64,000 nt of DNA from Sarocladium kiliense. Its lineage: Eukaryota > Ascomycota > Sordariomycetes > Hypocreales > Sarocladiaceae. The stretch lies in assembly GCA_030734395.1 (NCBI GenBank), contig JAUZTG010000034.1, positions 62,001 through 126,000 on the forward strand. Direction: 5' to 3'. Each line of letters opens with the position of its first letter. Within the stretch, counting starts at the first letter, position 1. Position numbers and translations under genes: made by a program. Of the stretch, positions 20,544 through 32,752 are shown in pieces. The notes below the pieces were generated by a model. That model saw nothing but the letters and a program-made list of their open reading frames with translations, made no database searches and was not told the origin of the DNA.

Positions 20544-23387
20544 TCAACCTACCCTGTTCATGTCTTTATTAGCCGTCTCCGCTGTGGTCGACTCCCGCGA
20601 GTAGAGCATTTCCCGATAATGTTTAAGTTGCTCAAGGACTGGGTCCTCATCCTCTTCACTTTTGCCAGAAGCACCCCGGTAATGCGGTGCAATCACAGGG
20701 CGGGAAAGTGGACTCGTCGTAGCTGATGAAGGTGTTTTAGAGACAGGTTTGGACGCGATAACGTGAGCACTGCCAGACTTATCGGCGGTGCCGAAGTCGC
20801 CTTTGGGCAAGGTTTGAGACTCAACCAGCGCCGCGTCTTGCTCGGCCTCACCTGCAGAACCACGGCTAAACGTCGTCTGCGTCAAGTAGTCAGGTTTCCC
20901 CGAGGCAATGAACAATGATAAGAGGCGGAGCCCATCCTTTTCATCAGACGTCATGTACGACCGGTCACTCGAGCACATATCGTAGTAGCTCTTCATGTCC
21001 TCCCAGACCTCTTGCAACACATGTCTCCCCATTTGCGTCAGAAAGGATACCCAGGCTACCATATTCACCATCAGGAAGTCCTTGAGCCACACAAGACCCT
21101 GATGAACGCCAGTCATTCGCACCAAATGTGATGGGATGTTCAAAAGCAAATAGGTCTTGAAGGCAGTGGAGTTGGCCGCTTTTGGTAGCAGACTTTGAAG
21201 CTCACTGGACTTGATGAGAATCTCATCCATTCTGCTGACCCTGCAGACCAGATTATGAACATAGCCCTCATCGAAGATCCAGTCTGAAGAATTCCTACCC
21301 CCTGCACGGAGCATGTCGCGGGCCAGCTTATGGGCGAAGCGAAGCTGTCCTCTGGCATCCATCTTAAGGAGCCCGTTGCAAGCTGGGAACATAGGATGTG
21401 TCATGGGATCAGGGCTAGCTGAGAGCTTGAACTTCTTCACAATCTTTGCGGTCAGACTGCGCACCTCAATCGGCCAGTTGAGAACGGCGATCATGTCCAA
21501 AAGTCTGTTGAGCGACTTGCTGCCGTTGGTCTTCACCTCCATTATCGCCTCCTGGTAGAATACTTCAGCGCTCTCTGGTAATGAAAGCAGTGCAAAGTTG
21601 AAGTCTGCGTCGGAATGACACTCGTTGAGTTTCTGAATGACCAAAGACGCCCACAGTGGCGACCGTGTAAGAGATCGCTGTTCGAGTCGCCGGACCAGAG
21701 CAGTGAGGCCTTGGGCTTGCGTTTCAGAGACAACTTGCGAGTGGCTGGCTAGCATAGCACCGACCACATACCGCGCGTGCTTTGGTTGCATGGGAAGTAA
21801 TACTGCCTCTGGAACGTCCATCGACTCAATAATATGACTGAGGATCAGCACGCGGAGGTTCGTTGAGCTGCACCAAGGAACCACTGCGTCCAGAAGTTCA
21901 TTAGGTTCCAGGCATGTGTCAAGACTGTCGATGACGAAGAAGGTTCGATCGCCAAGTCCATCAAGTATCCCGATGGTAAAGAGCTTTCTGGCTAACGCGT
22001 CTGTATCCAAGCTCTCGAGGGCACCGAAACTATTCTTCAACCGTATCAAAGCGTGCTGTAGAGGCTGACTTATTGTTGCCCTCTGGTAAGCAAATGAGAG
22101 GAGACACGCTTGGGGTGTTTGTTTTCTCTTGTCGTCGAAGGGGAAGAAGTACGCGTGCGTGTTGTGGCCATCACCTCGAAGGTAGTTGACGATGTATGCG
22201 GATAGGTGAGTCTTTCCCCAGCCTGCGGCACCGGTGAACCAGAGTACCTTCTTCCTTGGGTCACCGTCGCGCCAGTCACGGAAGTCCTCTTCTTCAAGCA
22301 GCCAGGAAGCCGATCCCGTGACGAGAGCGGAACTCAGGGCTCGCAACTGGTCCTCTGGCGGGTCTCCTGGTCCCTGACCTAAATAATCCGCTATGATCTT
22401 CATGCGTGCCACGTCGCCATTCCATGTGATGCTATCCGTAGCATAAATTTGTGCCGTAAGGCGGTATGCTGTTTGAGCCAGGGAGTCAAAGATGGCTCCG
22501 TATGCTTCACGGGAGATGGAAGTCTTGGGAGTTTGGGGTCGACTCAGTCGGATGGGCGTCTCACTGATAAGTCCCATGACTGCGCCACCTCCGGAATTAA
22601 CTTCTCTTCCAGCCGAATAAAAGATTGAAAAGATGTCGAAGGGAAACATGTTGACCTGGAATTTCCAGTCAAGCTGGGGAGTCCATCCATCGGGGCTTTG
22701 CAAATCGCGGAGCACCCTGGCGTCAGACTCGTAGGCTTCATAAAGCTTCATCGAGCTGCTCTTCTCGCGAGCCCTTGCCCAGTGCATTGTTTCGAAGAAG
22801 ATGACGGATGCGATCCGTGACTCCAGGATTTTGTGGTCCATGCGAGCCTTCTCCAGGTTTGTAAAGGCTGCTTTAGCGACTAGCCCTCCGAATCTTTCAC
22901 AGACAAACACAATTCGAGAGGAGCACTCAGCGAGTTCTTTGGAGTCAAGTATAGTTTCGAGAAGCTTAGCGCCTAGGTCGGGGATGCTGTATCTGGTCCC
23001 GAAAGCTTCCCATGCCGGATAGCCGTACGTTTGGATACGGATCGACTGTGGCCAGATGTTTGGTGGAACGGCGTTGGGTTTCTTTAAGGGAAGCACGGCA
23101 GCCGGCCAGAAGACGTCGGCTGGCTTCATCCATGAGGTCATCCAAGAGGAGTGAGAACCGCCGCGGATGTTGTGAATGAAGATGATGTCGAGGTTAACCC
23201 GTTGTCCAGGCGGAGGAGCATACACAGTCGTCAAGCCCCGGCGATCTAATAGTTCGACTCTTTGAGCTTCCTGAGGAGCCTGAATCCCAGGCGCGTTGAC
23301 CAAAGTCTCCCTTTCGACATCTTCCGGGCTCCATTTGTTGCTGGGTGGCTCTCGGCTTGGTCCTCCACCCTGAACTGGAAACTGCAT
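20544..23387 (-). CDS. NLR-like protein: degenerate alpha/beta-hydrolase domain fused to NACHT NTPase
   Basis: Single exon, 947 aa. The N-terminal part (about 65-260) follows the lipase-like/alpha-beta-hydrolase pattern used as an N-terminal domain in many fungal NLRs: IIFIHNIRGG, a WP..FW segment, IRIQTYGYPAW and IVFVCERFGGLVAKAAF. The usual GHSLGG-type nucleophile elbow reads CERFGG here, with Arg165 where the catalytic serine should be, so the domain is predicted inactive. The NACHT-type NTPase has Walker A GAAGWGKT (386-393) and Walker B FFVIDSLD (D487, D490). The remaining half is helical with no WD40, ankyrin or TPR repeat that I can see. The tail (about 850-930) is Ser/Thr/Glu-rich and disordered. 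Fungal NLRs sense non-self and can trigger cell death; the ligand here is unknown. Confidence 0.87.
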   Translation of the reverse strand: MQFPVQGGGPSREPPSNKWSPEDVERETLVNAPGIQAPQEAQRVELLDRRGLTTVYAPPPGQRVNLDIIFIHNIRGGSHSSWMTSWMKPADVFWPAAVLPLKKPNAVPPNIWPQSIRIQTYGYPAWEAFGTRYSIPDLGAKLLETILDSKELAECSSRIVFVCERFGGLVAKAAFTNLEKARMDHKILESRIASVIFFETMHWARAREKSSSMKLYEAYESDARVLRDLQSPDGWTPQLDWKFQVNMFPFDIFSIFYSAGREVNSGGGAVMGLISETPIRLSRPQTPKTSISREAYGAIFDSLAQTAYRLTAQIYATDSITWNGDVARMKIIADYLGQGPGDPPEDQLRALSSALVTGSASWLLEEEDFRDWRDGDPRKKVLWFTGAAGWGKTHLSAYIVNYLRGDGHNTHAYFFPFDDKRKQTPQACLLSFAYQRATISQPLQHALIRLKNSFGALESLDTDALARKLFTIGILDGLGDRTFFVIDSLDTCLEPNELLDAVVPWCSSTNLRVLILSHIIESMDVPEAVLLPMQPKHARYVVGAMLASHSQVVSETQAQGLTALVRRLEQRSLTRSPLWASLVIQKLNECHSDADFNFALLSLPESAEVFYQEAIMEVKTNGSKSLNRLLDMIAVLNWPIEVRSLTAKIVKKFKLSASPDPMTHPMFPACNGLLKMDARGQLRFAHKLARDMLRAGGRNSSDWIFDEGYVHNLVCRVSRMDEILIKSSELQSLLPKAANSTAFKTYLLLNIPSHLVRMTGVHQGLVWLKDFLMVNMVAWVSFLTQMGRHVLQEVWEDMKSYYDMCSSDRSYMTSDEKDGLRLLSLFIASGKPDYLTQTTFSRGSAGEAEQDAALVESQTLPKGDFGTADKSGSAHVIASKPVSKTPSSATTSPLSRPVIAPHYRGASGKSEEDEDPVLEQLKHYREMLYSRESTTAETANKDMNRVG

Positions 23388-24928
23388 GAAGAATTAGTGA
23401 AGAGAAGCTCGTCTGAGGATATTGGCACCCGTACCATGATCGACCATGCGGAAACTGCTTGCGATGAGTTATCGCCTCAACAGGTCGTCACGTGTGATCA
23501 TGAGGCTGGGAAGAGAGGCTCCAGATAGGATGAGGGGCTGAGCTGCCTCACGGTCAATGCCCCTGTTGCTGCAGGACAAGGCAGCCAATAGTCGCTCTGC
23601 TCTCGCGGGTGTCCATTGCGCCACGAGGGAATTAGCCGCAGATAGTCTGATGACAATGCCTCAGAAGTGCATAACGCTGTGGAACTGGAAGAAATACAGG
23701 GATGTGTTGGATCGAACGATACTGGATTGGTGCCTGTCTTTCGATAAGATATGAGCTCATAGCCATTGCCACGGAACCCGAGTTGACCGCCCGCCGCTCG
23801 TACCTGCGCCTCAACAACGGGATTGATCCGTTTCACTATGTAACGTCGATGATGCAAGCCTGTCCATTCAGCGCATCTGTCAGACTTACATCGAGACGCC
23901 TTGACCAGAGCCTCCCGAGTTTGCAACGTACAATGGTGGCGTAAGCCGAGGGCATCGGTGCAAGTACCCATCTCCACCAAGGGCCAGGATCAGCACCGTT
24001 GCGTCAATGGCAGCCCAAGGGATCTACCCATCGCCAAGTGCTGGAGGCCGCTGCCCCCCGATCCTTTGAAGATTCAAACAGAAACCCTGGAATACTGCGC
24101 GAAGCTTGAGCTTCCGCGCCTCTGATCAACAACACAGCCACCAGTCAGAAACCACATGCACATGGCACTCCCTCCGATAATCGCACAGCCAATAAAGTCA
24201 AGGTCGATTATCATGTTGGTCCAGTCTATCCCGTCTTCGGCGTCTCGGTGTCCGATTTCTACAATTCTCAATATAATGGATGGCCAACTCGGACAGCGAT
24301 TCGCCCAAACACCCCAAGCCGAAGCCGAAGTCGAGTCACACCTAATCGAGCAATGCACGCGCGAACGCCTCGTCGGTAAGCACGAATATCAGTCATACGC
24401 ACCCGACACTATCATAAAGCTAAATGGCCACGCGGCACCGTTGAACCCTTTTTAACATGCCGGTGGGAAACTAGGCATTTCGTTTGGCTAGTTGCGCGGT
24501 TGCAGACGTAAGGGCGCGTCAGAAGTGGGCGTCACGGTGGTGCGGCTGACCGAAGATCGGAGGTGGGAAATCCGATCTGACATGGCATTCACGGTCGTGA
24601 CATGTCCATCCTGCATGCAGGTCGAAGCGGGTCAAGTCTAATGTGAAGTCAATGGGGAGTGAGCGAGAACATGAACTTGCAGGAAAAAAACTGTAAAATT
24701 ATCTAAGGCCGTGACTACAGCATGCTCCTCAATCGAAGCCCAAGAACAGACGCAGTATCGCTAATCGCGTGTATCCCATCCAGCCATGTAAGCCGGGTAT
24801 CCTAAGTAGCAAAACTCAAACCCCCATGATCTCACGCTGAGATCATCTTTCTGACTTCATCGCCTCCTCTCTCACGAACATCCTTGTGCCGAATGGGCCG
24901 TTACCACCAATGATCGCGGATAGTAAGC
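23388..24928. other. Intergenic, no supported gene
   Basis: Upstream region of the NACHT gene and the 3' flank of a small gene. An ATG frame near 24278 and a minus-strand frame at 23498-23980 are open but have no recognisable product or supporting splice partner. Confidence 0.45.
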
Positions 24929-25217
24929 TTACATCAAAGCATCTATTGAAAGGCAAACTGTGTTAGCCGTACTATTCTGGTCAAAAGATTCAGAGACACA
25001 GTGACTTACAGGATCGAGCCTCCCAGGAGCGGTTCGGATCTGCCTTTGTGGCTGATGGGTTGCGCTGGGGATTTGAGGGAGCGCGAGCCTTGATCTGTTC
25101 CTTGGCGAGGGTGATCTCTGAAGGTGCTGAGGAAACGATGGAGGCTGAATCGTCAAGGACAGTTGTTTGAGAGGCAGCAGCCTTGGAGGTCTTTGGTGAT
25201 GACTTGAAGAGAGACAT
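24929..25217 (-). CDS. Small hydrophilic protein, unknown function
   Basis: Exons 25217-25010 and 24942-24929; 73 aa. The intron has GTAAGT, GGCTAAC and CAATAG signals and leaves a very short final exon that ends RSYALM. The protein starts MSLFKSSPKTSKAAASQTT and is rich in Ser, Ala and Lys, with no cysteine, signal peptide or membrane segment. Short Ser-rich proteins of this kind are frequent in filamentous ascomycetes and have no assigned function. A long AT-rich leader (about 25218-25440) precedes it. The good splice signals are the main support. Confidence 0.6.
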
Positions 25218-26739
25218 TGTGAAGATTGTGAGGTGGTTTATGTGGTATGTGGTATAGGTGGTGATTGTGGTGGTTGAGATGTAGTAGGAATATATTCAAT
25301 AGTAGAGAGAACTCTGTAGTTGTTCTTGAGGATGTCGATTGGATTGATGAGAATAATCTCGAGATGAGAGGAGAGAGACCTAGATTATATAGACGTTTCC
25401 ATATGCTGCATGCCCTCGACCTAGACCAAAGCCACAATCACCATCACACACCATTTTGACAACAAGGCGCACTTACAAGCGAGTTGACGCAACCCTGGCT
25501 CGGCTCCAAGCCGAAGGCTGCATCGGGACCCTTGGCGAGCCGAACGCACGCGCGCCCTACGGGGGCCCGACCGATTGAGTCAACGGCGACTAGAATGGTG
25601 CGCTACGATTGCATGGCTTATGAGACGGGGTAAGTTTCTCCGCTATAGTGCCTTGCTAAAGCACGATAATCCCCATATTAGTGGACATTGGGTTTGTCAC
25701 GCCGTGATCGTTCTGGCGTTCCTAATTGTGAGGATGAATTTTTAGGAACGATCTATCCTGCTTGGCATGAAAGAGATCCTAGCTATACTAGCTTCTTTGA
25801 AGGATAATACAAGGCTCGACATACGGTGTGCGTCGGCGAGACCAATTGAGCGAATTGGCAGCTTATGAGCAGGTACCTGTCTCGAGTCAGGAAACCCCCA
25901 GTATGAGTCTATCGATCAAGCATCTCCACGAGCTGAAAACAGAGCTGCAACAAAATCGCATGGTTTTACCCACTTGGCATGCCGGTCGCAAGGCGCTGTT
26001 ACCCCGATTTCGCAGGCGCGCCATTGAACAGAATGAGTCGGAGAAGGGCGCGGGCGATAGGTCAGAGTCTTGATGAGCTGGATTAGTGAAATGGCGTCAG
26101 TGTCAAACCACACGAAGTGCATTGGTCAGCGCTGGATTGATCATGAAAGCGCATGGATGGCAGTGGGGTGAAGCCTATGTGTATTTGCAATCAAGACAAG
26201 CTTATGAGAGGCATGGAAGCTGGAGAGGTGCGCGGGACCCGAGAAGCACCATGGCAGTTCAGTTTAGTGGATAATATAGTGTCACAACAGCGGCAGAATA
26301 GCAGGCAATATTCTCCGTAGTACCTAGTCCGTATAGCACTCAAGGAAGCAATCATAGTAGGACGTAGAACAGCATGCCGAACAGTTGTCCGGGTCTCAAT
26401 CAGATACCAGTCAAAATAGCAGTCAGAATAGATTTCAATAGGGAGTCATAATATCAGGAAATAAATAGACACAAGCAGCTATGCCTCGGTTTGAAATCGC
26501 CCATGTCTGACAAGCCCCAGCCTTCAAGTCAGCAACCTGATAACGTTATGCAAGTGACAGCCAAGCCGAACCCAAACCGCCCAGTTCGGCCTCGGCTTCA
26601 CTCCTTCGGCTCGACCCTCTTTTTCTGACGCTCCGTCAGCAAAGCACCATCATCTCACTCTCGCCTCGACTAACACCGGCTCGACTTCCAACGGCATCAA
26701 CTCTGCACGGAGTAAGCTACCCTCGGAAGCGCCTCGGCC
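25218..26739. other. Intergenic, no supported gene
   Basis: Contains the leader of the small gene (minus strand) and the promoter of the Zn2Cys6 regulator (plus strand). Open frames such as 25828-26073 start without ATG and show no family. No repeat recognised. Confidence 0.45.
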
Positions 26740-29285
26740 ATGGTTCATCCGGCTTCGCATTTTATGACGCAGGGCCTCTCATGTCAATCCGGGCCGAATC
26801 ATCCTCGTGACTCGAGGCAGGCCGAACCGAGTGCAGAGGACTCTACTCCTGGAGCGTCGACGCTGAGGACATCGCCGCCTTTGCTTCGTCGGCTCAATGG
26901 GCGACCGCAGGCTTGTGATCCTTGCAGAAGCAGGAAAGTATCTTGCGATCATGCGCAGCCGGTGTGTCGTCGCTGTGAGAAGAGGGGTGAGCGCTGCGTG
27001 TATACCATAAGCGACCAGACCTCGCAAGCTTCTGCCAGGAGATCGCGACCACCGACTGCGACTAGGTTGAGAAGAGAGACAGCTAGAGTCCTCAGAGCGA
27101 CATCTCCAACACCAGGGCGAGCCGATATACGCGAAAGGAGCCATCACGTCAACTCAGCAAGCCAACAAGAAGAGACTACTTCCTCGCTACACCCCGGCAC
27201 GCCACCAGAACGTCCTACTCCTCGCATAAGAAACCTACTCCCTTTCGGAGAAGGCTACCTCGGTTTCATCAGCTACTCCAATGTCTTTAACGAAGCTCGC
27301 AACAGCCTCTCCCTCCTGAACAGCGGCTACCCTCACGCCCCCCAAGTCTCCGAAGAAGCACCCAACACAGCCTCCAACAACCCAACTCCAGCCTCAGCCT
27401 CATCGTCTCACCACCAGCCTCCTCCAGATACCGATCCTCTCCCTCCCGCCACCCGCGATGTCTGTCTCCATGTTCTTCGCTCCCTCCCCGATGTATGCTC
27501 CCCTAACCTCAACCACCCCCGCGGTCGTAAACCAACGCAGCTATGGGCCCTGATCTCAGTACAACGAATCATGGCAACCCTTCGTCTGAAGTATGGCTCT
27601 GTCCTAGGCCCAAACCGCAGCGATGCGAAGTTAGAACGCATGGCGAGAGAGATCTGCGCAAACTCCGCTAAGCCTTTTGATAGCGATCTTGCGGATCCAA
27701 GGGCGTTTCTGGACCAGTTTGCCGGTGATGAGTTGAGGTGGGAGTCTTTGGGACTGTTATTCACGTTTAGGGAGTATGCCCCAGACGTGAATGGCTCAGG
27801 GGCAAGTGCTGCTCCTCCGACTACGGGATGGGAGAAAAAGGTTTCGCATCAGCTGTGGAGTGAGCCGGCGAGGCAATGTCTTCGACTCTGTCTTGTATTG
27901 TCGAAGACATTCTCTGATGGGAATAGCATTATCATGTTCCTCTGTATCAGACAGATGGTCGTGGACTCATTGGTGTACGGTGATGCAAGTGAGTTACGAG
28001 TCACCTGTGATCTTTGACTTTTGCTTCTATCTCTTACTGACCACTGTTTACTTGACAGGCCTTGACTGCTGGCTCTCCCACGGCGCCGCAGTAGCGGTAG
28101 CAACCTTCCTCGGCCTCCACGCTCTAACCGAGTACTCCTCAACCCACAAACCCTCACTCGCCTCCGAACTCAAACGCCGCTTCTTCGCCAACATATTCAC
28201 CCTCGACAAAGTCGGCTCCTCCTTCCACGGCCGACCCCCTCTCCTAGGCCACCGATACGCCACCTCCCCAGCTCCTCTCGACCTCCCTGACGAAGCATTG
28301 ATTGCTGGCGGCGAGGAGCTGGAGAGGACGGTTGCGCGTTTGGATAAGAATGGGTGGGATACGATTGGTCAGATGGAGAGTTCGACGCTGGCGAGGTGTC
28401 GGGTGATGATTGCGGCGATTAAGGATGAGTTGATGGAGACCGCTCTGGGGAATTCGAAGAATGCGTCCATTGCTGCAATAACGTGAGTCAAAAGTTTGAG
28501 CCCTAGACCTCAAGAACCGGTGTCTGACAGATTACCAGTGAGATCAAACAACGCGAGCAAAGGACCTTCGACTCTTTCCCGGAGTGGTGTAAATACCAAG
28601 ATGATGATGTCAACGACCTCAATCTCAGTATCGACGTCTTATTCTGCCGGCTTCTCCTGCGTCTCGAACATCTGCAAGCAAATTTGATTGCCGAGCGCCT
28701 AATAAGCAGGCTTAACGGTCCTGATGATGGAACTCTCTTGTTCATCAGCTTTGAGATGGTGAGGCATGTGCTTGTGTTGTGGATGCACATTGATCGGTTT
28801 GATGGTGGATGGGGAGGAGCGCGTGTTGATTTCCTCTGGATGGTATGTAACCCCTTGGTTATTAATATGTCCTTGGCTAACAACTTCAGGTAATGTCCTT
28901 CGGTGCTCCCGGCGGCGGCGTCCTCTGCATGGAACTCCTCTACCCAACCCTCCCCAACCGACCGATCCCATACACGAGTCCTTCAACCCCTCGCATAACC
29001 CGCTCAGCCATCATACAGCAGCTCAGTCTTCTCGTTGGGTTTCTAGGCTGGGTGGCACCGACAGCACCAACCTCAGAACACACAGCCAACTGTAGGCGTG
29101 TGATACAAAGTGTTCTTGATTACACTCTAAACAATACCCATCCGCCAGCAGCACCTGGGCAGCAGGGTATGGATGGGATGGGGTACTTCGAGGGGCTGGA
29201 GACGGCGGAGTTGGACATTGGGTTTGATATGTTGGGAACATTTGACTGGTTTAGACCGGACGAGGCGATCCCGGGGTTCAGCTAG
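26740..29285 (+). CDS. Zn2Cys6 (fungal binuclear zinc cluster) transcription factor
   Basis: Exons 26740-27988, 28059-28482, 28539-28842, 28890-29285; 790 aa. The DNA-binding cluster CDPCRSRKVSCDHAQPVC with RRC and ERC (about residues 59-86) has the CX2CX6CX6CX2CX6C spacing, preceded by the usual ACDPCR context. A Ser/Pro/Thr-rich linker follows. The regulatory half contains helical segments (for example RQCLRLCLVLSKTFSDGNSI and GLHALTEYS) of the fungal-specific transcription factor middle domain. A DGDD-like acidic end (ELDIGFDMLGTFDWF) may act as an activation region. It is convergent with the copper amine oxidase gene, with 78 bp between the stops. The target is unknown; the neighbour is a candidate only by proximity. 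Confidence 0.9.
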
Positions 29286-29363
29286 GCCGTGTCACAAGTC
29301 ATGTCATGATCATCTCTTGACTGCACAATCCCACATGAAACCCATTTTCTATGAACCAGCACA

Positions 29364-31516
29364 TCAACCCGTGCCTCCAAGGTTCGCTGGTCCCCCCTCG
29401 ACCAAAACACTGCACCCGTCCTTCGCCCTAGCTGGCCTAACGTCCAATCCCGGATTGCCCCGAAACATATTCACAGGCTTCAGGCCTACCACCATCTTCT
29501 CCATCGGCATAACTGGCCAATCCTCAATCCTCGGATTGTGGGTTGACCCGAACGTATGCCACACTACGATATCCTCCCCTCTCACTGAGGTAGACTCCTT
29601 GTTGCCTTGCTCCTGGCGAGCAGCGATACCAGAAGCTATACCGCCTCCGCCGGTGGACTGCATAGTGTGCCGTCCGGCAGGGAAGATCGCCTCGTCGTCG
29701 TGACGGGTTACCCAGACAGCGTGGGCACCAAACTCAGACCTTCGGGCATGGTGTGAGGATGGATGCGCCAGTATGAGCTGGCTATAGCTTGGCATAAGCT
29801 TAATGCCGACAGGCGTTCCCGTCACAGGACTCTTCTTCCCCTCGTTCACGATCTTAAACACCCTGTTCTTCGTGAAGTCCAAATCCATCCCAGACTCTTC
29901 TTCAACGATCTTGGACTCGGTGACATACCCCATTGCAAACGGGTTATGTATCTTGTCGTCTCCCACAGGCAGCGCGATGGACTCTTCAACCTGCAGCGAG
30001 TTCTCATCGCCATCGACCGCTGGATCAATCCTCAGGCAGAATAAATGCTGGTGATACGGCGCCAATACACCAGGCGCGACGACGGTTCCATAAGGCACCG
30101 TGTCTCCGATATTGATGGGCACAGTCGACAGTATGCCCGTTGCGCGGACCTCATACTCAAGACTTGCGTCTTGTCCCAATCTCCATGCAAAGATGTACTC
30201 GTAGTTGCTCACTGTCACAACCATCTGCAGCACCAACACCCTCGCCCTGGCTACTACCGCTCCTCCCGTCCGGAAGTTCGTATGCTTCCACAGGATCCCC
30301 TCATCCTGCTCGTGACAGCATATCACATTCGGCAGCTTCATCGGCTCACCGGTGCTGGTGTTATGCCACGCATCGAAGTACTTAATAGAGCCGAGACAAT
30401 CGCATCCAAGGCGGAGGTTATTGGCATTGATGCCGGCACCGTCGTTGCCAAGGTCGAACGCTCCTTTGCGGGGATAGGGAGCACGAGGGTCGGCGTAGGG
30501 CACAAACATCTCGGAGAGGGAGAGACGGTGGAAGAAGCTCCGGTTGTCGTACCGTACATCGTGTAGAACCATGCCCTCGCGGTAATTGAAGCCGACGCGG
30601 AGTCGCCATTTCTCCCAGGTGAGGAGGTTGCCTTCGATATTGAAGGAGGGACCTTCGGGCTGAGTGATATGGAGGGGCTTGGTGGTGTCCCGAGGCGGAG
30701 GACGGAGATCGGGGTGGTACTCCGTGAGAGATGCGGGTTGGACCTTGCGATGATCATACGGACGGTCGTCGTTGTGGATGCGCTCATCTTGAGAGGAGGG
30801 CAATCGGTAGATCTTGGTGACATTGAGGGTTTCAGAGACCTCGGCGCAGAGGTCGAGAGGGTAGGCATAATAATTCGCGTCAGGGTTGTCTGAGAGTCGC
30901 ATGTAGAACCAACACTGTACTTGTTAGTCTTATAAGGGCCCGTCGCGGCAGATGGGAGCTCACCATAGTCGTTCTCTCCGACGTGTCGCTCATCCCATCC
31001 GTAGCATAAGCCCACGGCTCAACCACAACCGTCGCACCCTCCGGTAACTTCAACTTCTCGACCTCCTTCTTGATCCTCTTATCAGCCAAACAAGCTCTCT
31101 CTACATCCTGCATATACGCCGCGTCGATGTACGAATGTTTGCCCTCCAGAAACTCCTTCTTCACCACCTCAGCCTTCTCAATATCCACAATAAGTTCGTA
31201 AAGTTGAGGCTTGAATCCATTGTCGCTGGGCGTGATGACCTGGACTCGAGCTTCTCTCGGCGGCCTTAGAGGCTCAAGCGGCTGATTGGCGTGTTCTGCG
31301 GCGAGGAATGGGGTGAGGCGTCGTTTGAGTGGCTCCTTCAGCGTGATGAAGCGGAGATTGAGGGCTTTCTCTTTAAAGGTCGTCTTTGTTATAGAGGCGA
31401 CCTGATTAAATTAGCTTATCGTTGCTGAATGTTATCATTCTGTAGGAAAATCGACAGCTGACCTTTGAGATCTCCTCTGGAGACAGAGGGTCAAGCGGGT
31501 GCGGGAATGACGCCAT
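29364..31516 (-). CDS. Copper amine oxidase
   Basis: Exons 31516-31463, 31401-30964, 30914-29364; 680 aa. Oxidises primary amines to aldehydes with release of ammonia and hydrogen peroxide, using copper and the self-made cofactor topaquinone (TPQ). The TPQ precursor is Tyr402 in the SNYEYIF motif. The catalytic base Asp318 lies in RKGAFDLG, in the conserved YADPRAPYPRKGAFD context. Copper ligands His452 and His454 form HQH, and the third is in the late FGSTHNPRIEDWPVMP block. Length is typical of fungal peroxisomal-type enzymes, but no C-terminal SKL-like signal is present (the end is NLGGTG). The start ATG gives MASFPHPLDPLS, a common beginning in this family. Confidence 0.95.
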
Positions 31517-31753
31517 GGTTGGCGATGACAGCTGCGAGAGGGCTGGTACTCGTATGAATGATCAATGTACAAGGAAGTGATTACAATAAAAGTAATTGAT
31601 GAAGAAGAGAAAAGGGAGGATTGAGCATGAGTTGGGGCTTTAAAGACAGAGTTTATTGACCTCAGCCGAATGGAGCCGTGACCCCTCCTTACTCTCGCCG
31701 ATACTTGACTCTAAAGGCAAGGCGCATCTTCCGCCCAGAGTCCACAACAGCTG

Positions 31754-31823
31754 TAGCGTGATAAGATATACAAGAATTATGTAAAATTGACGATGCAAGT
31801 ATCAGGCGTGCTGCGTGAATGCT
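31754..31823. repeat. Dispersed repeat, copy 1 (partner at 42888-42957)
   Basis: About 70 bp beginning TAGCGTGATA and containing GAATTATGTAAAATTGACGA, nearly the same as 42888-42957 in the same orientation. Weaker similarity continues for about 50 bp beyond. The two copies are 11 kb apart and lie outside any gene I can support. Confidence 0.75.
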
Positions 31824-32084
31824 TTTAGGTTCTCCGACTTTCTAGAATCAGGCCGTAGATGAGGGTGCAAATAGAATGGGCGATCCAGCGGTGGTCTTCC
31901 GTATAAGGCTAAAGAGAACTTGTAACTTTATACGCAATACTTGGAAAGTCCCTTGTCATAGCCACGGAGAAGCATTACTACGCCTTGCACGGGCATTGTT
32001 TAGTCTGTCTATCGCAGTTTGTAAAGATGCAGAATTACTGACAACACCTTATACTTCCATTCTGAGGCAGAAAGCAACGAGCCC

Positions 32085-32752
32085 CTAGAATGGCCTCTCG
32101 CTTGCGAAACTGTTCAAGCACTCATCCAGAGCTTGTTGCATAGACTTATCTGTCCCACTCTGCGTCGGGACCTTGTTTTTAGACAACTCACTCCTCTTGT
32201 CCTTGGTCTGACTCTCTATACGTGGATCATTTCCTGGTGACACAGCTGGATGCTCTGTTCTTCGAACGTCCACTGCGAAGTCTTTGATGATCCTGCTCCT
32301 CAAGATCATCTAGAAACTTCGCCAAGTCGTCTTTGGTGGGCGGTCGTTCAGGTGAGAAAGTAGGGAAGTCGCTCGCCGAGAGAGGTTGCTCATGCAGCCA
32401 CTCTGGCTCAGCGGTAGCTGGAAATGGATCTTCTCATTCAGTGAGAGGCCACCCAAGATCTTCTGATGCACAGTTCTTTGGTGCCGTTGAAGGCCTCGGT
32501 CTCGCGGGCAGTTCGGAAGATGGCACCTGAGAAGTTCAGGCGTTTCAGGCTCGGGTCCTCAGTTCGAGGTTTACCCTCCGACTGAGCGAAATGCTTGAAG
32601 ATAGCTCGGAAGCGCAGCGGCGGTGGTTGAGCGCGGGTCCGATTCGGAGCAGGGATGATTAGATGGCTGATCAAACCCTTGGCTGAGCGCCTACCCCTAT
32701 TTCCGGCCCCTAAATACTGATCATACTGTTGCAGGCACGAATTGCAGTACAC
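32085..32752 (-). pseudogene. Possible decayed coding sequence, family unknown
   Basis: Three minus-strand stretches in different frames each read like protein: an Arg/Pro-rich block with LKRLNFSGAIFRTARETEAF, a block with ERPPTKDDLAKFLDDLEEQD, and a final hydrophilic block ending ECLNSFASERPF. In-frame stops separate them and no good splice sites reconnect them. This suggests a gene broken by point changes and frameshifts. I do not recognise the family. Confidence 0.3.

Noticed and set aside
23498..23980. 160-residue minus-strand frame upstream of the NACHT gene
   Set aside because: No family, no conserved motif; probably promoter sequence.
24278..24455. Short ATG frame with a possible GTAAGC donor
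   Set aside because: No second exon with a matching acceptor and frame could be found.
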